Shown: positions 1 to 8,845, counted from the first letter of the stretch. The stretch is DNA of 64,000 nucleotides from an uncultured Collinsella sp. (GCA_958421275.1 CATZLI010000005.1:1-64000); one strand, 5' to 3'. The notes: generated by a model not told the origin, from the sequence alone. Numbers and translations are program-made.

Positions 1-515
<515 letters not shown>

Positions 516-517
516 TC

Positions 518-1360
518 ATGTCCGCCCGTAAAGCTCGCACGGAGGCGGCCGCCGTTGGTGCCGCCCCCGTTGACTCTGAGGAGAAGGACGTGAAGATTCC
601 CGTAGAGGCCGTCGACGATGCCGAGGCCAACGAGGCCGAGGCCGCCGAGGCTGCCGAGAACCAGGTAGAGGATTCCAACAAGGAGGCGACGATGACCGAG
701 GACGAGATGGTGGAAGCCGCTATCCGCGCCGGTGAGGAAGCCGCCGACAACGACTTTAAGCTCAAGTTCGAGCAGGCCCAAAAGGAGCTCGCCGACGTGC
801 GCAGCGAGCTCGATGCTGCGGCAGAGGCCCAGAAGGCCGCCGAGGACAAGGCAAAGGACGCCACTGAGCGTACCGCCCGTCTTCAGGCCGACTGGGAGAA
901 CTTCCGTCGTCGCACCGCCAACGAGCGCATCGCCGAGCGCGAGCGCGCGACCGAGAAGCTCGTCACTGCACTGCTGCCGGTGGTCGACGATATCGAGCGT
1001 GCGATCGACCATGCCCGCAGCCAGGAGCTTGCCGACGACTTTAAGCAGTTCGTCGACGGCGTCGACGCGGTGCATGCCAAGCTGCTCGATGTGTTTGCGC
1101 ACGAGGGCGTTGAGCCCATCGACCCCAAGGGCGAGGCGTTCGATCCGCTCGAGCACCAGGCCGTGGGTCGCGTCGAGGACGCGTCGCAGTACGACGAGAC
1201 CGTCAACGACGTGTACCAGAAGGGCTACCGCATGGCGGACCGCATCCTGCGTTCCGCGATGGTGACGGTGACCTACGGTGGCGAGAAGCGCCCCGCACCG
1301 GAGCCCGAAGCGGCGCCCGAGGATGCTGCGGCCGATACGGCCGAGAGCACCGAGGAGTAA
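518..1360 (+). CDS. grpE: Nucleotide exchange factor GrpE
   Basis: GrpE releases ADP from DnaK. The conserved core is visible: a long coiled coil from about residue 80 to 140, then ENFRRRTANER, LLPVVDDIERAI and the C-terminal beta domain with GYRMADRILRSAMVTV. The frame allows 280 residues from the ATG at 518, with a weak GAGGA (504-508) inside dnaK. An in-frame ATG at 692 is preceded by a strong AAGGAGG (680-686) and would give 222 residues, nearer the usual GrpE length. The extra 58 residues are acidic and Ala/Glu-rich. I keep the longer frame because of the tight dnaK spacing, but either start is possible. It lies between dnaK and the zinc-finger-less dnaJ. Confidence 0.95.
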   Translation: MSARKARTEAAAVGAAPVDSEEKDVKIPVEAVDDAEANEAEAAEAAENQVEDSNKEATMTEDEMVEAAIRAGEEAADNDFKLKFEQAQKELADVRSELDAAAEAQKAAEDKAKDATERTARLQADWENFRRRTANERIAERERATEKLVTALLPVVDDIERAIDHARSQELADDFKQFVDGVDAVHAKLLDVFAHEGVEPIDPKGEAFDPLEHQAVGRVEDASQYDETVNDVYQKGYRMADRILRSAMVTVTYGGEKRPAPEPEAAPEDAAADTAESTEE

Positions 1361-1365
1361 TTGAG

Positions 1366-1397
1366 AAGGGCCCCGGGGCAACACCCGGGGCCCTTTC
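1366..1397 (+). terminator. Rho-independent-like terminator after grpE
   Basis: A perfect 10-bp GC-rich stem (GGGCCCCGGG at 1368-1377 pairing with 1384-1393) is followed by TTTCT. It separates dnaK-grpE from dnaJ, so it may be a partial terminator that lowers dnaJ expression. Confidence 0.7.
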
Positions 1398-1467
1398 TGG
1401 CCTAGTGCCATATGAAAGCATGAGCCGCCGCCCGCTGGGCGACGGATGAGACAGGAGAGGAGCTACG

Positions 1468-2433
1468 ATGGCTGCAGGCAAAACCTTCTATGACATCCTG
1501 GGCGTATCCAAGAGCGCCTCCGACAAAGAGATCAAGAGCGCGTTTCGCAAGCTCGCGCAAAAATATCACCCCGATGCCGGCGGCGACGAGGCCAAGTTCA
1601 AGGAGATCAGCGAGGCCTACGAGACGCTTTCGGACGAGAAGAAGCGCAAAGAGTACGACCAGATGCTTATGTTTGGCGGCATGCCGGGCGCAGGCGGCGC
1701 GTATGGCGGCGGCTACGGTGCCGGCGCGGGTGCCAGCGGCTGGGGCGACATCTTCGACAGCATCTTTAGCGGCAACGGCGCCTGGGGCAGCGATTGGGGC
1801 TCGGGCTTTGCCGGGGCTGCAGGTAATGCCGGTGCCGGCACGGGTCGCAGCCGCGCTCGCAAGGGCGGCGACCTGTCGCTGACCGTCGATGTGACGGCCG
1901 AGGACGCGTTTCGCGGCGTGACGCACAAGGTCACCTATCGCATTCCCTCGACGGGCGAACAGCAGACCATTACGGTCTCGGTGCCCGCGGGCGCGGTCGA
2001 CGGTGGCAAGCTACGCTACAAGCGTCGCGGCGAGTATGGCGTTGCGGGTGGCGAGCGCGGCGATCTGGTCGTGACCACGCATGTGGAGGAGCACCCGCTG
2101 TTTAAGCGCAAGGGCGCCGACGTGACCATGGAGGTACCGGTCTCGGTCTACGAGGCGGCGCTCGGCTGCACGGTGGACGTGCCCACGCCCGGCGGCGCGA
2201 CGGTCCGTTTGAAAGTGCCCGCGGGTACCCAGACGGGCAAGAAGTTCCGCTTTAAGGAGATGGGCGCGCCCGATGTTAAGCACCGTGGCCGCACAGGCGC
2301 GCTGCTTGTCGAGATCAAGGTGCAGGTTCCCACGAGCCTGTCCGATGACGAGCGCGACGCCATGACCAAGCTGCGCGAGGCCGACACGCGCGACTATCGC
2401 GAGAAGGTCAACCGTTACAAGGCGACGTACTAG
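1468..2433 (+). CDS. dnaJ: DnaJ-type co-chaperone without zinc finger (CbpA-like)
   Basis: This Hsp40 co-chaperone stimulates the DnaK ATPase and delivers substrates. The 321-residue protein has a J domain at residues 6-70 with the HPD motif at 34-36, a Gly/Ala-rich linker (about 72-135), and C-terminal peptide-binding domains with the typical RKGGDLSLTVDVTAEDAF and VPAGTQTGKKFRFKEMG. The four CxxCxGxG zinc repeats of class I DnaJ are absent, so it is class II (CbpA or DnaJ2 type). A GGAGAGGAG ribosome site precedes the ATG at 1468. Position between grpE and hspR fits the actinobacterial hsp70 operon. Confidence 0.93.
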   Translation: MAAGKTFYDILGVSKSASDKEIKSAFRKLAQKYHPDAGGDEAKFKEISEAYETLSDEKKRKEYDQMLMFGGMPGAGGAYGGGYGAGAGASGWGDIFDSIFSGNGAWGSDWGSGFAGAAGNAGAGTGRSRARKGGDLSLTVDVTAEDAFRGVTHKVTYRIPSTGEQQTITVSVPAGAVDGGKLRYKRRGEYGVAGGERGDLVVTTHVEEHPLFKRKGADVTMEVPVSVYEAALGCTVDVPTPGGATVRLKVPAGTQTGKKFRFKEMGAPDVKHRGRTGALLVEIKVQVPTSLSDDERDAMTKLREADTRDYREKVNRYKATY

Positions 2434-2505
2434 GGCGGTCGTGGCGTACGCCCACGCCCGTGGGCTTATGATGGACGATAACGAGACGGAAAGGGGTCAG
2501 GTAGC

Positions 2506-2922
2506 ATGGCCGAGGACAATAGGAACAAACCGCTGTACATGATCAGCGTGGCGGCCGAGCTGACCGGCATGCATCCGCAGACTCTGCGCGTCTACGAGTC
2601 CAAGGGCCTGGTGAACCCCCAGCGCTCGGGCGGCAACACGCGTCTGTATTCGCGTGCCGATATCGAGCGCCTGGAGCTCATCAACCAGCTGACCGACGAG
2701 GGTATCAACCTTGCCGGCGTGGTGCGTATCCTCGATATGAAGGAACGTGCCGAGGAGCGCGAGCGCGAGAACGAAAAACTCCGTGCTCGCGTGCGCCAGC
2801 TCGAGGACGAGCTGCACGAGTACAAGATGCAGAAGAAGATCACCGCCCTGGCCCCGCGCGACGGCTCAGTTAACCCCGAGCAAGTCATGCGCAAACTTTT
2901 GGGCGCCGGCGGGGATTTGTAG
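2506..2922 (+). CDS. hspR: HspR-like MerR-family heat-shock repressor
   Basis: The 138-residue protein has an N-terminal MerR winged HTH (YMISVAAELTGMHPQTLRVYESKGLVNPQRSGG in segments, residues 10-45) followed by a long charged coiled coil (residues 80-115). In actinobacteria HspR is the last gene of the dnaK operon and represses dnaK and clpB, using DnaK as co-repressor. The position right after dnaJ supports this role. Its known target, the HAIR repeat, would lie upstream of dnaK, outside the window. No good HAIR consensus is visible upstream of clpB here. The start ATG at 2506 follows GAAAGGGG. Confidence 0.9.
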   Translation: MAEDNRNKPLYMISVAAELTGMHPQTLRVYESKGLVNPQRSGGNTRLYSRADIERLELINQLTDEGINLAGVVRILDMKERAEERERENEKLRARVRQLEDELHEYKMQKKITALAPRDGSVNPEQVMRKLLGAGGDL

Positions 2923-2949
2923 TTACGCGGGTTTACCAACCCGCGTAAC
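2922..2949 (+). repeat. 12-bp perfect hairpin at the hspR stop
   Basis: GTTACGCGGGTT (2922-2933) pairs perfectly with 2938-2949 across a TACC loop and begins on the last base of the hspR stop codon. No T-tract follows, so it may stabilise the mRNA end or act jointly with the downstream terminator. Confidence 0.6.
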
Positions 2950-2991
2950 GGGCCGACGCTGCGCGCCGCCCAGAGCGACAATTTGTCATTC

Positions 2992-3033
2992 AAAAGGCAA
3001 GGCATGACCAGAAGGTCTATGCCTTGCCTTTTT
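2992..3033 (+). terminator. Terminator of the dnaK-hspR operon
   Basis: A 14-bp perfect stem (2992-3005 with 3019-3032) ends in a run of five T residues. It is the clearest rho-independent terminator between hspR and the hydratase gene. Confidence 0.8.
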
Positions 3034-3113
3034 CATGCCAACTTGTTCGCTCTGGACGCCGCTCGCTGTCCGTCCTCTACCTGCGGCGCTGCCTTGCTCC
3101 GGATGCGGTAGGG

Positions 3114-3145
3114 TAGTCATTGGGGACGTTCTTAAATGACTAGTC
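3114..3145 (+). repeat. Short interspersed element, copy 1 (32 nt identical to 62324-62355)
   Basis: The 32 bases from TAGTCATTGGGGACGTTC to ACTAGTC are identical to the left part of the palindrome at 62323-62407. The ends TAGTCATT and AATGACTA are themselves inverted. This copy lacks the distal arm present at 62 kb. Confidence 0.7.
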
Positions 3146-3315
3146 GAAAGGGACGCTCTTGCACCAAATTTGCCGGCCCACACTGGGCTCGTCCTTTACT
3201 TTACTGAGATAAAGTGAACGTGCAGATTCGTAACCCACTTGCAACCGTTCTATGGCACGATATTGAACGAATGTATGCTATGCGCCCGAGCCTTTCGGGC
3301 AGAGTGGGAGACAGT

Positions 3316-5616
3316 ATGGTCAAGCTGTACGAGGACGGCATCTACCTGCGTAACGGCAGCGAGGTTGTGCCTGTGGCCGAGGCTGCCGAGCGCGGTATTA
3401 CGCAGACGCCCGAGGATGCTAAGCGCGGCACCATCGCGTATTCGATCCTCCAGGCACACAATACGTCCGGCAATCCCGAGGCGCTCAAGATTCGCTTCGA
3501 CGCCATGGCGAGCCACGACATCACCTTTGTCGGCATCATCCAGACGGCGCGCGCCTCGGGCATGGAGCAGTTCCCGCTGCCCTACGTGCTCACCAACTGC
3601 CATAACTCGCTGTGCGCTGTGGGCGGCACCATCAACGAGGATGACCACGTCTTTGGCCTTTCCGCGGCCAAGAAGTACGGCGGCATCTTCGTCCCGCCGC
3701 ATATCGCTGTCATCCACTCCTTTATGCGTGAGAACTTCGCCGGTTGCGGCAAGATGATTCTGGGCTCCGACTCGCACACCCGCTACGGCGCCCTGGGTAC
3801 CATGGCCGTGGGCGAGGGCGGCGGCGAGCTGGCCAAGCAGCTGTTGCGCGACACCTACGACGTTGCCTATCCCGGCGTCGTCGCCATCTACCTCACGGGC
3901 GCCCCGCGCCCCGGCGTCGGCCCGCACGATGTGGCGCTCGCCATCATCCGCGCCGTCTTTGCCAAGGGCTACGTCAAGAACAAGGTCATGGAGTTCGTGG
4001 GCCCCGGCATCGCGAGCATGACGACCGACTACCGCAACGGCGTCGACGTCATGACCACCGAGACCACCTGCCTGTCGAGCATCTGGGCTACCGACGAGGA
4101 TACGCACGCGTTTTTGACCATGCACGGCCGCGGCGACGACTACCGCGAACTCAAGCCCGCCGATGTCGCCTACTACGACGGCTGCGTCGAGGTCGACCTG
4201 TCGAGCATCAAGCCCATGATCGCGCTGCCGTTCCATCCTTCCAACGGCTTTGAGATTGACGAACTCAACGATAACCTCGAGGACATCCTTCACGAGGTGG
4301 AGCTCGAGGCCGCCAAGATCGGCGAGGGCAAGACGCACTTTAGCCTGCTCGACAAGATCGTCGACGGCAAGCTGCACGTGCAGCAGGGCGTTATCGCCGG
4401 CTGCTCGGGCGGCAACTACGACTCCGTGGTCCAGGCTGCCCGCGTGCTCAAGGGCGCCAATACCGGCTGCGGCGAGTTCTCGCTGTCGGTCTATCCCACG
4501 AGCCAGCCCGTGGCACTCGAGCTTACACGCCGCGGCTACATCTACGACCTTATGGAGGCCGGCGCGATTGTGCGCACGGCGTTCTGCGGCCCGTGCTTTG
4601 GCGCCGGCGACACGCCCGCCAACAATGGCCTTTCGATCCGCCACACCACGCGCAACTTCCCCAACCGCGAGGGGTCCAAGCCGGGCAATGGCCAGCTGAG
4701 CGCCGTGGCCCTGATGGACGCCCGCTCCATTGCGGCGACGGCAGCCAACGGCGGCATCCTGACGCCGGCGACCGACCTGCCCGAGGAGACCTGGGACGAG
4801 GCCTGCGAGTACACCTTTGACGACGCGCCGTACAAAAAGCGCGTGTACTGGGGCTTTGGCAAGGCGGAGCCTGCCGACGAGCTGGTCGAAGGCCCCAACA
4901 TCAAGCCGTGGCCCGCGATGGAGCCGCTCGGCGACGATATCCTGCTCAAGGTGTGCTCCAAGATCATGGATCCGGTCACCACGACCGACGAGCTCATTCC
5001 TTCGGGCGAGACGAGCTCCTTCCGCTCCAACCCGCTGGGCCTGGCCGAGTTTACGCTCAGCCGCCGCGATCCGGCCTACGTGGGCCGCTCCAAGGAGGTC
5101 GACGCCGTGGAGAAGCGCCGCGTGGCCGGCGAGGCCGCAGGCGACCTGGCGGTACTCGACGCCGAGCTTGCGGGCGTGTTTGAGGCGCTGGCCAGCGCGG
5201 GTGTCGCGGCCGATGCCAAGGCGACCGAGTACGGCTCCATGCTCTATGCCAAGAAGCCCGGTGACGGTTCTGCCCGCGAGCAGGCTGCGAGCTGCCAGCG
5301 CGTGATCGGCGGCCTGGCCAACATCGTCCACGAGTACGCCACCAAGCGCTATCGCTCCAACGTGATGAACTGGGGCATGGTGCCCTTCCAGATGGAGGCC
5401 GAGCCCAACTTTGAGGTGGGCGACTATGTCTTCGTGCCGGGGATTCGCGCTGCGCTCGATGACGACCTAAAGGACATCGCCGCCTACGTGGTGCGTGCCG
5501 ACGGTGCGGTTGAGCAGATCGAGCTCTACGTTGCCGATATGACGGCAGAGGAGCGTGCCATCGTCAAGGCTGGCTGCCTGATCAACTACAACAAGTTCAA
5601 GGCCGCTGCCGAGTAA
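3316..5616 (+). CDS. Aconitase-family hydratase (YbhJ-like)
   Basis: The 766-residue protein belongs to the aconitase/isopropylmalate isomerase superfamily, which binds a [4Fe-4S] cluster and isomerises hydroxy-acids through hydration. Visible marks are LGSDSHTRYGALGTMAVGEGG, a cluster-type Cys in AGCSGGNYDS, the CGPCFGAGDTPANNG segment, FPNREGSKPGNGQ, and a C-terminal swivel-like region (RYRSNVMNWGMVPF). It looks closest to the E. coli YbhJ hydratase; substrate unknown. The frame extends up to a GTG at 3214. I chose ATG 3316 because it has GGGAG at a proper distance and the product begins with MVKLYEDGIYLRNG, while the upstream part looks like leader DNA. A small hairpin (GCCCGA/TCGGGC, 3283-3299) lies in that leader. 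Confidence 0.85.
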   Translation: MVKLYEDGIYLRNGSEVVPVAEAAERGITQTPEDAKRGTIAYSILQAHNTSGNPEALKIRFDAMASHDITFVGIIQTARASGMEQFPLPYVLTNCHNSLCAVGGTINEDDHVFGLSAAKKYGGIFVPPHIAVIHSFMRENFAGCGKMILGSDSHTRYGALGTMAVGEGGGELAKQLLRDTYDVAYPGVVAIYLTGAPRPGVGPHDVALAIIRAVFAKGYVKNKVMEFVGPGIASMTTDYRNGVDVMTTETTCLSSIWATDEDTHAFLTMHGRGDDYRELKPADVAYYDGCVEVDLSSIKPMIALPFHPSNGFEIDELNDNLEDILHEVELEAAKIGEGKTHFSLLDKIVDGKLHVQQGVIAGCSGGNYDSVVQAARVLKGANTGCGEFSLSVYPTSQPVALELTRRGYIYDLMEAGAIVRTAFCGPCFGAGDTPANNGLSIRHTTRNFPNREGSKPGNGQLSAVALMDARSIAATAANGGILTPATDLPEETWDEACEYTFDDAPYKKRVYWGFGKAEPADELVEGPNIKPWPAMEPLGDDILLKVCSKIMDPVTTTDELIPSGETSSFRSNPLGLAEFTLSRRDPAYVGRSKEVDAVEKRRVAGEAAGDLAVLDAELAGVFEALASAGVAADAKATEYGSMLYAKKPGDGSAREQAASCQRVIGGLANIVHEYATKRYRSNVMNWGMVPFQMEAEPNFEVGDYVFVPGIRAALDDDLKDIAAYVVRADGAVEQIELYVADMTAEERAIVKAGCLINYNKFKAAAE

Positions 5617-5637
5617 CGCACTTAATTGTCCGCCCGG

Positions 5638-5699
5638 GGCTTACCCTTTCCCGCCCGCTCACGCGCTTCGCGAGGGTCGCGTTCGGGAAAGGGTAAGCC
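5638..5699 (+). repeat. Palindromic element with 16-bp perfect arms after the hydratase
   Basis: GGCTTACCCTTTCCCG (5638-5653) pairs perfectly with 5684-5699. The stem continues outward after two mismatches (GCCC/GGGC), and a smaller CGCG hairpin sits in the loop. It begins 21 nt after the hydratase stop and may also act as a terminator. Confidence 0.65.
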
Positions 5700-5712
5700 T
5701 TGGGCTACATTT

Positions 5713-5834
5713 CTGCGTTCTCGTTGGGTCTTGAGGGACGCTAATAAATAGACTTGCTTGATGCCGCCTCTGTTATCGGGGCGGCTTCTTTTGTCGAAAA
5801 CCACCACAAAGGGGACAGGCACCTTTGTGGTGGT
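5713..5834 (+). repeat. Direct repeat copy 1 (terminator plus CCACCACAAAGG hairpin)
   Basis: The 122 nt from CTGCGTTCTCG to the end of the hairpin are nearly identical to 7046-7168. Each copy has a GCCGCC/GGCGGC stem with TTCTTTTG (5763-5793) and a 13-bp hairpin ACCACCACAAAGG (5800-5812) with 5822-5834 and a 9-nt loop. Confidence 0.85.
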
Positions 5835-5838
5835 CCCG

Positions 5839-5977
5839 TTTGTCTCGACCTGTAACATCTGGGCCCATATTTGACGAGCAGCTGTTACAGATTGAGACAA
5901 ACAATCGCCGCCGATCATTTCATCTCGATCTGTAACAACTAGGATTGAAAAGGGCCGCTAGATGTTACAGATCGAGA
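5839..5977 (+). repeat. Paired inverted-repeat module, left copy (units A and B)
   Basis: Unit A: TTTGTCTCGACCTGTAACA (5839-5857) with 5883-5901, two mismatches. Unit B: TCTCGATCTGTAACA (5923-5937) with 5963-5977, perfect. The same pair in the same order and with the same total length (139 nt) recurs at 8927-9065. Confidence 0.85.
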
Positions 5978-5998
5978 CAGTGGAACATCGGAGCCGAG

Positions 5999-6011
5999 AC
6001 CACCACAAAGG
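5999..6011. repeat. Half copy of the CCACCACAAAGG hairpin
   Basis: One arm, ACCACCACAAAGG, is present next to the 3' end of the 6030-6677 gene, followed by a loop-like TGACTGCCC, but the second arm is missing. This suggests a truncated hairpin element. Confidence 0.5.
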
Positions 6012-6029
6012 TGACTGCCCGGCGGGTCC

Positions 6030-6677
6030 TTATTTCGATGGGGTCCAGGTTATTTCATCGTCAAATAGCCAAGTGCGTGCCGAGCCGCTGTTGCGCGCTG
6101 TCTGCGGATCGGGCTCGCAAGTTTGTTCGTAGGCATCCTCGGTACACCGATCCATAAAATCGACGACTGCCGTCTGGTCGCCTTCCATGACGTAGATCAC
6201 GTTGCCATCCGAGATATAGACCCCCGGCCCTTCGTTGTCCACGTAGCCGGGGTCGTATGAAACGTTGCACAGTCTGCTTCCGTTTGCCGCATCGAGCTCG
6301 AGGGTCGAATAATACCCGCCATTCATTTGGATTTTCTTGGCTCGATATATTACGGCGCCGTACCACCGCTTAAACGTCTTGCCTTTGAGTAAACTGGTTG
6401 CCTTGCCGATAAGCTGCTCATCTTGGGTATAGCGCGTGGCTCCAAGTTCGATTCGGGGATAGTTGCTGATCCCAAGCGCTGCGGGCGTACCGTCGAAATC
6501 GACGGTGATTGAATCGGGTTTGACGATATCGGTGAGGATTTCGATGGGGTAGCTTACGGTTTCAACCGCCGCCTGCGTCGCCGAGGCAGGGAGAAATGCG
6601 AGATAGATAATGCCTACGCCAACTGCGGTAATTGCAAACGCTAAGACGAGTAGGCCGATATAGGTGGAGCGTTTCAC
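6030..6677 (-). CDS. Membrane-anchored protein of unknown function, paralogue 1
   Basis: The 215-residue product has one N-terminal membrane segment (YIGLLVLAFAITAVGVGIIY) and an exported domain with ITVDF, LGISNYPRIELGATRYT, LLKGKTFKRWYG and YDPGYVDNEGPGVYI. It is clearly paralogous to the product of 8125-8796 along its full length, including the Cys near the C-terminus (YEQTC.PDPQTAR.SGSAR.WLF). The frame is open up to 6704; I chose GTG 6677 because GGGGT lies just upstream and the paralogue aligns from that Val. I do not recognise the family. It sits in a repeat-rich cassette with two similar genes. Confidence 0.7.
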   Translation of the reverse strand: MKRSTYIGLLVLAFAITAVGVGIIYLAFLPASATQAAVETVSYPIEILTDIVKPDSITVDFDGTPAALGISNYPRIELGATRYTQDEQLIGKATSLLKGKTFKRWYGAVIYRAKKIQMNGGYYSTLELDAANGSRLCNVSYDPGYVDNEGPGVYISDGNVIYVMEGDQTAVVDFMDRCTEDAYEQTCEPDPQTARNSGSARTWLFDDEITWTPSK

Positions 6678-6755
6678 GGCGAGTACCCCGCAAACAGTAT
6701 GCATTCATTAAGATAAGTGATAACAGCTTACGACAATATTCAAAAGAAAGCGACC

Positions 6756-6840
6756 GCCCGGAATGAGAGGGGCTAAAAGGCCCTATTAGGCTCCGATTTG
6801 ACCTCTAATAGGAATATTTGCCCCTCCTCTCATTCTGGGC
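6756..6840. repeat. 85-bp imperfect palindrome
   Basis: An outer arm of about 18 nt (6756-6773, GCCCGGAATGAGAGGGGC) pairs with 6820-6840 with a few mismatches. An inner stem CTATTAG/CTAATAG (6783-6789 and 6805-6811) sits inside. It lies in the 544-bp gap between paralogue 1 and the next gene, which otherwise holds AT-rich sequence and the 7046-7168 repeat; no gene is seen there. Confidence 0.6.
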
Positions 6841-7045
6841 GAGAGGTCAATAATTGAGTTCACGAGTTTTGCGCAATACTATTCTCACTAAACTCACTAT
6901 TTTCACAGTAAGCACTATAAATACGATAGGGAGGACGACGAGAACGTTGTGACGTGCGATAGCTAAGCCGTTTAAGCCGGACTCTGACCTTGAATCTCCG
7001 CCTCTATCTGTGCGAACGGGCTATTGTCGGTTCTCGATTCCATCG

Positions 7046-7168
7046 CTGCGTTTTCGTTGGGTCTTGAGGGACGCTAATAAATAGGCTTGCTTGATGCCGC
7101 CTCTGTTATCGGGGCGGCTTCTTTTTGTCGAAAACCGCCACAAAGGGGACAGGCACCTTTGTGGCGGT
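7046..7168 (+). repeat. Direct repeat copy 2 (terminator plus CCGCCACAAAGG hairpin)
   Basis: Nearly identical to 5713-5834 with one extra T in the T-tract. The hairpin arm reads ACCGCCACAAAGG (7134-7146), and the opposite arm (7156-7168) carries the matching change, so pairing is preserved. The GCCGCC/GGCGGC terminator-like stem is at 7096-7126. Confidence 0.85.
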
Positions 7169-7221
7169 GGGGACGAGCTCGATGTTGTTGTGATCGTTGA
7201 GCGGCATGTTAATGGGCACCT

Positions 7222-7890
7222 CTACAGGATTTCATCCGGGCTGGCGGGTTTGGTTGTTTTGGGGATGCCGAGTTTGGATGACGCGAAATCGTCAACATTG
7301 TCCTTAATTCCGTCTTTGGTGTAGACAGTGACCATATAGGTGCTGTGTCCGAATTCGCCCTTGTCGCGTGTTGCCCAGGCATCCCAGTAGGCGGCCCCGT
7401 TTCGCCCTTTGATTTTTCCGACACGGCGGAGTTCTGTTCGCTTTAATTTCCGGTTGCTATAGATGGTTCGACCGGCTTCCGCGGTGAGCCCGCACTGTCC
7501 AAGCAGCTTGTCGAGGACTTGGTTCATGTGGCGCTCATCGGTGTTTGGTGCGTAGTCGTAGGCGAGGGTGATGGAGTCGAGTGGCTGGTCGTCGATCAGA
7601 TAGTTTAGCGCCTGAGGTTCAAGGCAGAAATAGGGGGAGCATCCGTCGACCTTGCCGAGCAACGGTAACTTGGACTGCCAACTTCCGGTGGGAATTGCAT
7701 ATTCGTAGAACACGCCACGGCAGACAAAGGAGAGCGAGGTGGCACGCGAGCCGGCGTCGATCATCCCGCAAAGATCGAAGGGCGAGGCGATACCAAAAGA
7801 AAAGGGCGTGATGACGATAAGGAAGAGCATCACGATGGGTATGGCGAGAATGGCGATGACGTTGCGACCGGTGGAATGAGACGGCTTCAT
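7222..7890 (-). CDS. Membrane-anchored protein of unknown function
   Basis: The 222-residue product starts MKPSHSTGRN, has one hydrophobic segment (VIAILAIPIVMLFLIVITPFSF, residues 11-32), and then a domain with four Cys residues in the first part (DLCGM, FVCRG, DGCSPYFC) and one in GQCGLTAEAG. ATG 7890 is chosen because GAGGAG lies 5 nt upstream; the frame is open 18 nt further. It is not obviously homologous to its neighbours but shares size, topology and location. Family not recognised. The hairpin element 8001-8035 lies upstream. Confidence 0.65.
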   Translation of the reverse strand: MKPSHSTGRNVIAILAIPIVMLFLIVITPFSFGIASPFDLCGMIDAGSRATSLSFVCRGVFYEYAIPTGSWQSKLPLLGKVDGCSPYFCLEPQALNYLIDDQPLDSITLAYDYAPNTDERHMNQVLDKLLGQCGLTAEAGRTIYSNRKLKRTELRRVGKIKGRNGAAYWDAWATRDKGEFGHSTYMVTVYTKDGIKDNVDDFASSKLGIPKTTKPASPDEIL

Positions 7891-8000
7891 ATGCGCTCCT
7901 CGAGACAAAGATCTGTTGAGGATAGGCAGAAATGGATATGTTCAGAGAACAATTCAAGTTTAATCTCATGGCGCGAGATGGTCGACCGTTAGCGTCGAAA

Positions 8001-8035
8001 ACCACCACAAAGGTGCCTGTCCCCTTTGTGGTGGT
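8001..8035. repeat. CCACCACAAAGG hairpin with inverted loop
   Basis: Arms ACCACCACAAAGG (8001-8013) and 8023-8035 are perfect. The loop TGCCTGTCC is the reverse complement of the GGACAGGCA loop at 5813-5821, while the GTCGAAA flank keeps the same direction. Confidence 0.8.
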
Positions 8036-8124
8036 GAGGAGCGCGCGGCTTCTTTTGGTAATAGTGTTAGCTGGCGGTATCATTAGTGCAGGTGGCGAAG
8101 GTTTGCATTGTGGGGTGTTTTGCC

Positions 8125-8796
8125 GTGAGCCGTTCTGCCCGTATTGGATTGATTGTCTTGGCGCTTGCGATCGCTGTGGTTGGCGCGGGCGCTGTCGGTA
8201 TGGCATTTCTACCTGCTGCGGTGACGGAGCCGTTGGTCAAGCCTGTGGCTCAATCTGTCGAACTTCTGACCGGCGACGACAAGCCCGAGACCATTACCGT
8301 TGATTTTGATGAGCAGCCGGCTGTGCTGGGTATTAGCAATTATCCGTGTATTCAGCTTGGGGCCATGCGCTATACCACGGATACAAGCCTGATCGATAGG
8401 GCGTCCGAGCTACTCAAGGGCAAAACATTTAAGCGTTGGTACGGATATGCGTCCTATCGGGCAAAAGCGAACGACATGGTTGGCGGATGTCACTCTTCCA
8501 TCGAGCTGGACACTGCAAACGGCGCAAAGTTATGTGATGTCTCGTACGATCCGGGTTACGAGGGCAATGAGGGTCCGGGTATTTACATCATGGCCGGCGA
8601 TGCAGCCTATGTCATGGAGGGCGACCAGGCCGAGCTCAACGATTTTATGGGTCAGTGTATCCAAGATGCCTATGAACAGACCTGCTTGCCCGACCCGCAG
8701 ACTGCACGCGATAGTGGGTCTGCCCGTATATGGCTCTTCGAGGATGAGATGCCCTGGAGCGGCGAATCGGGAAGCACGGGTTCGGCAAGTAAATAG
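8125..8796 (+). CDS. Membrane-anchored protein of unknown function, paralogue 2
   Basis: The 223-residue product parallels that of 6030-6677: a membrane segment (IGLIVLALAIAVVGAGAVGM), then ITVDFDEQPAVLGISNYP, LLKGKTFKRWYG, YDPGYEGNEGPGIYI and YEQTCLPDPQTARDSGSAR. The tail is slightly longer and Gly/Ser-rich. GTG 8125 is chosen to match the paralogue and has GGGGTG upstream; in-frame GTGs at 8086 and 8110 are alternatives. Being on the opposite strand to paralogue 1, it suggests an inverted duplication. Function unknown. Confidence 0.7.
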   Translation: MSRSARIGLIVLALAIAVVGAGAVGMAFLPAAVTEPLVKPVAQSVELLTGDDKPETITVDFDEQPAVLGISNYPCIQLGAMRYTTDTSLIDRASELLKGKTFKRWYGYASYRAKANDMVGGCHSSIELDTANGAKLCDVSYDPGYEGNEGPGIYIMAGDAAYVMEGDQAELNDFMGQCIQDAYEQTCLPDPQTARDSGSARIWLFEDEMPWSGESGSTGSASK

Positions 8797-8804
8797 AGAC
8801 TGCA

Positions 8805-8839
8805 ACCACCACAAAGGTACCCGTCCCCTTTGTAGTAGT
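8805..8839. repeat. Diverged CCACCACAAAGG hairpin
   Basis: Arm ACCACCACAAAGG (8805-8817) pairs with CCTTTGTAGTAGT (8827-8839), where two changes still allow wobble pairs. It lies just after paralogue 2. Confidence 0.65.
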
Positions 8840-8845
8840 TCTCGG

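Noticed and set aside
3250..5331. 693-codon minus-strand open frame opposite the hydratase gene
   Set aside because: It mirrors a strong plus-strand gene with conserved motifs; the frame is open only because of high GC and has no family signature. The same holds for the long frames opposite clpB and nifJ.
5622..5918. 98-codon minus-strand frame after the hydratase gene
   Set aside because: It consists almost entirely of the palindrome, terminator and hairpin repeats described for this region.
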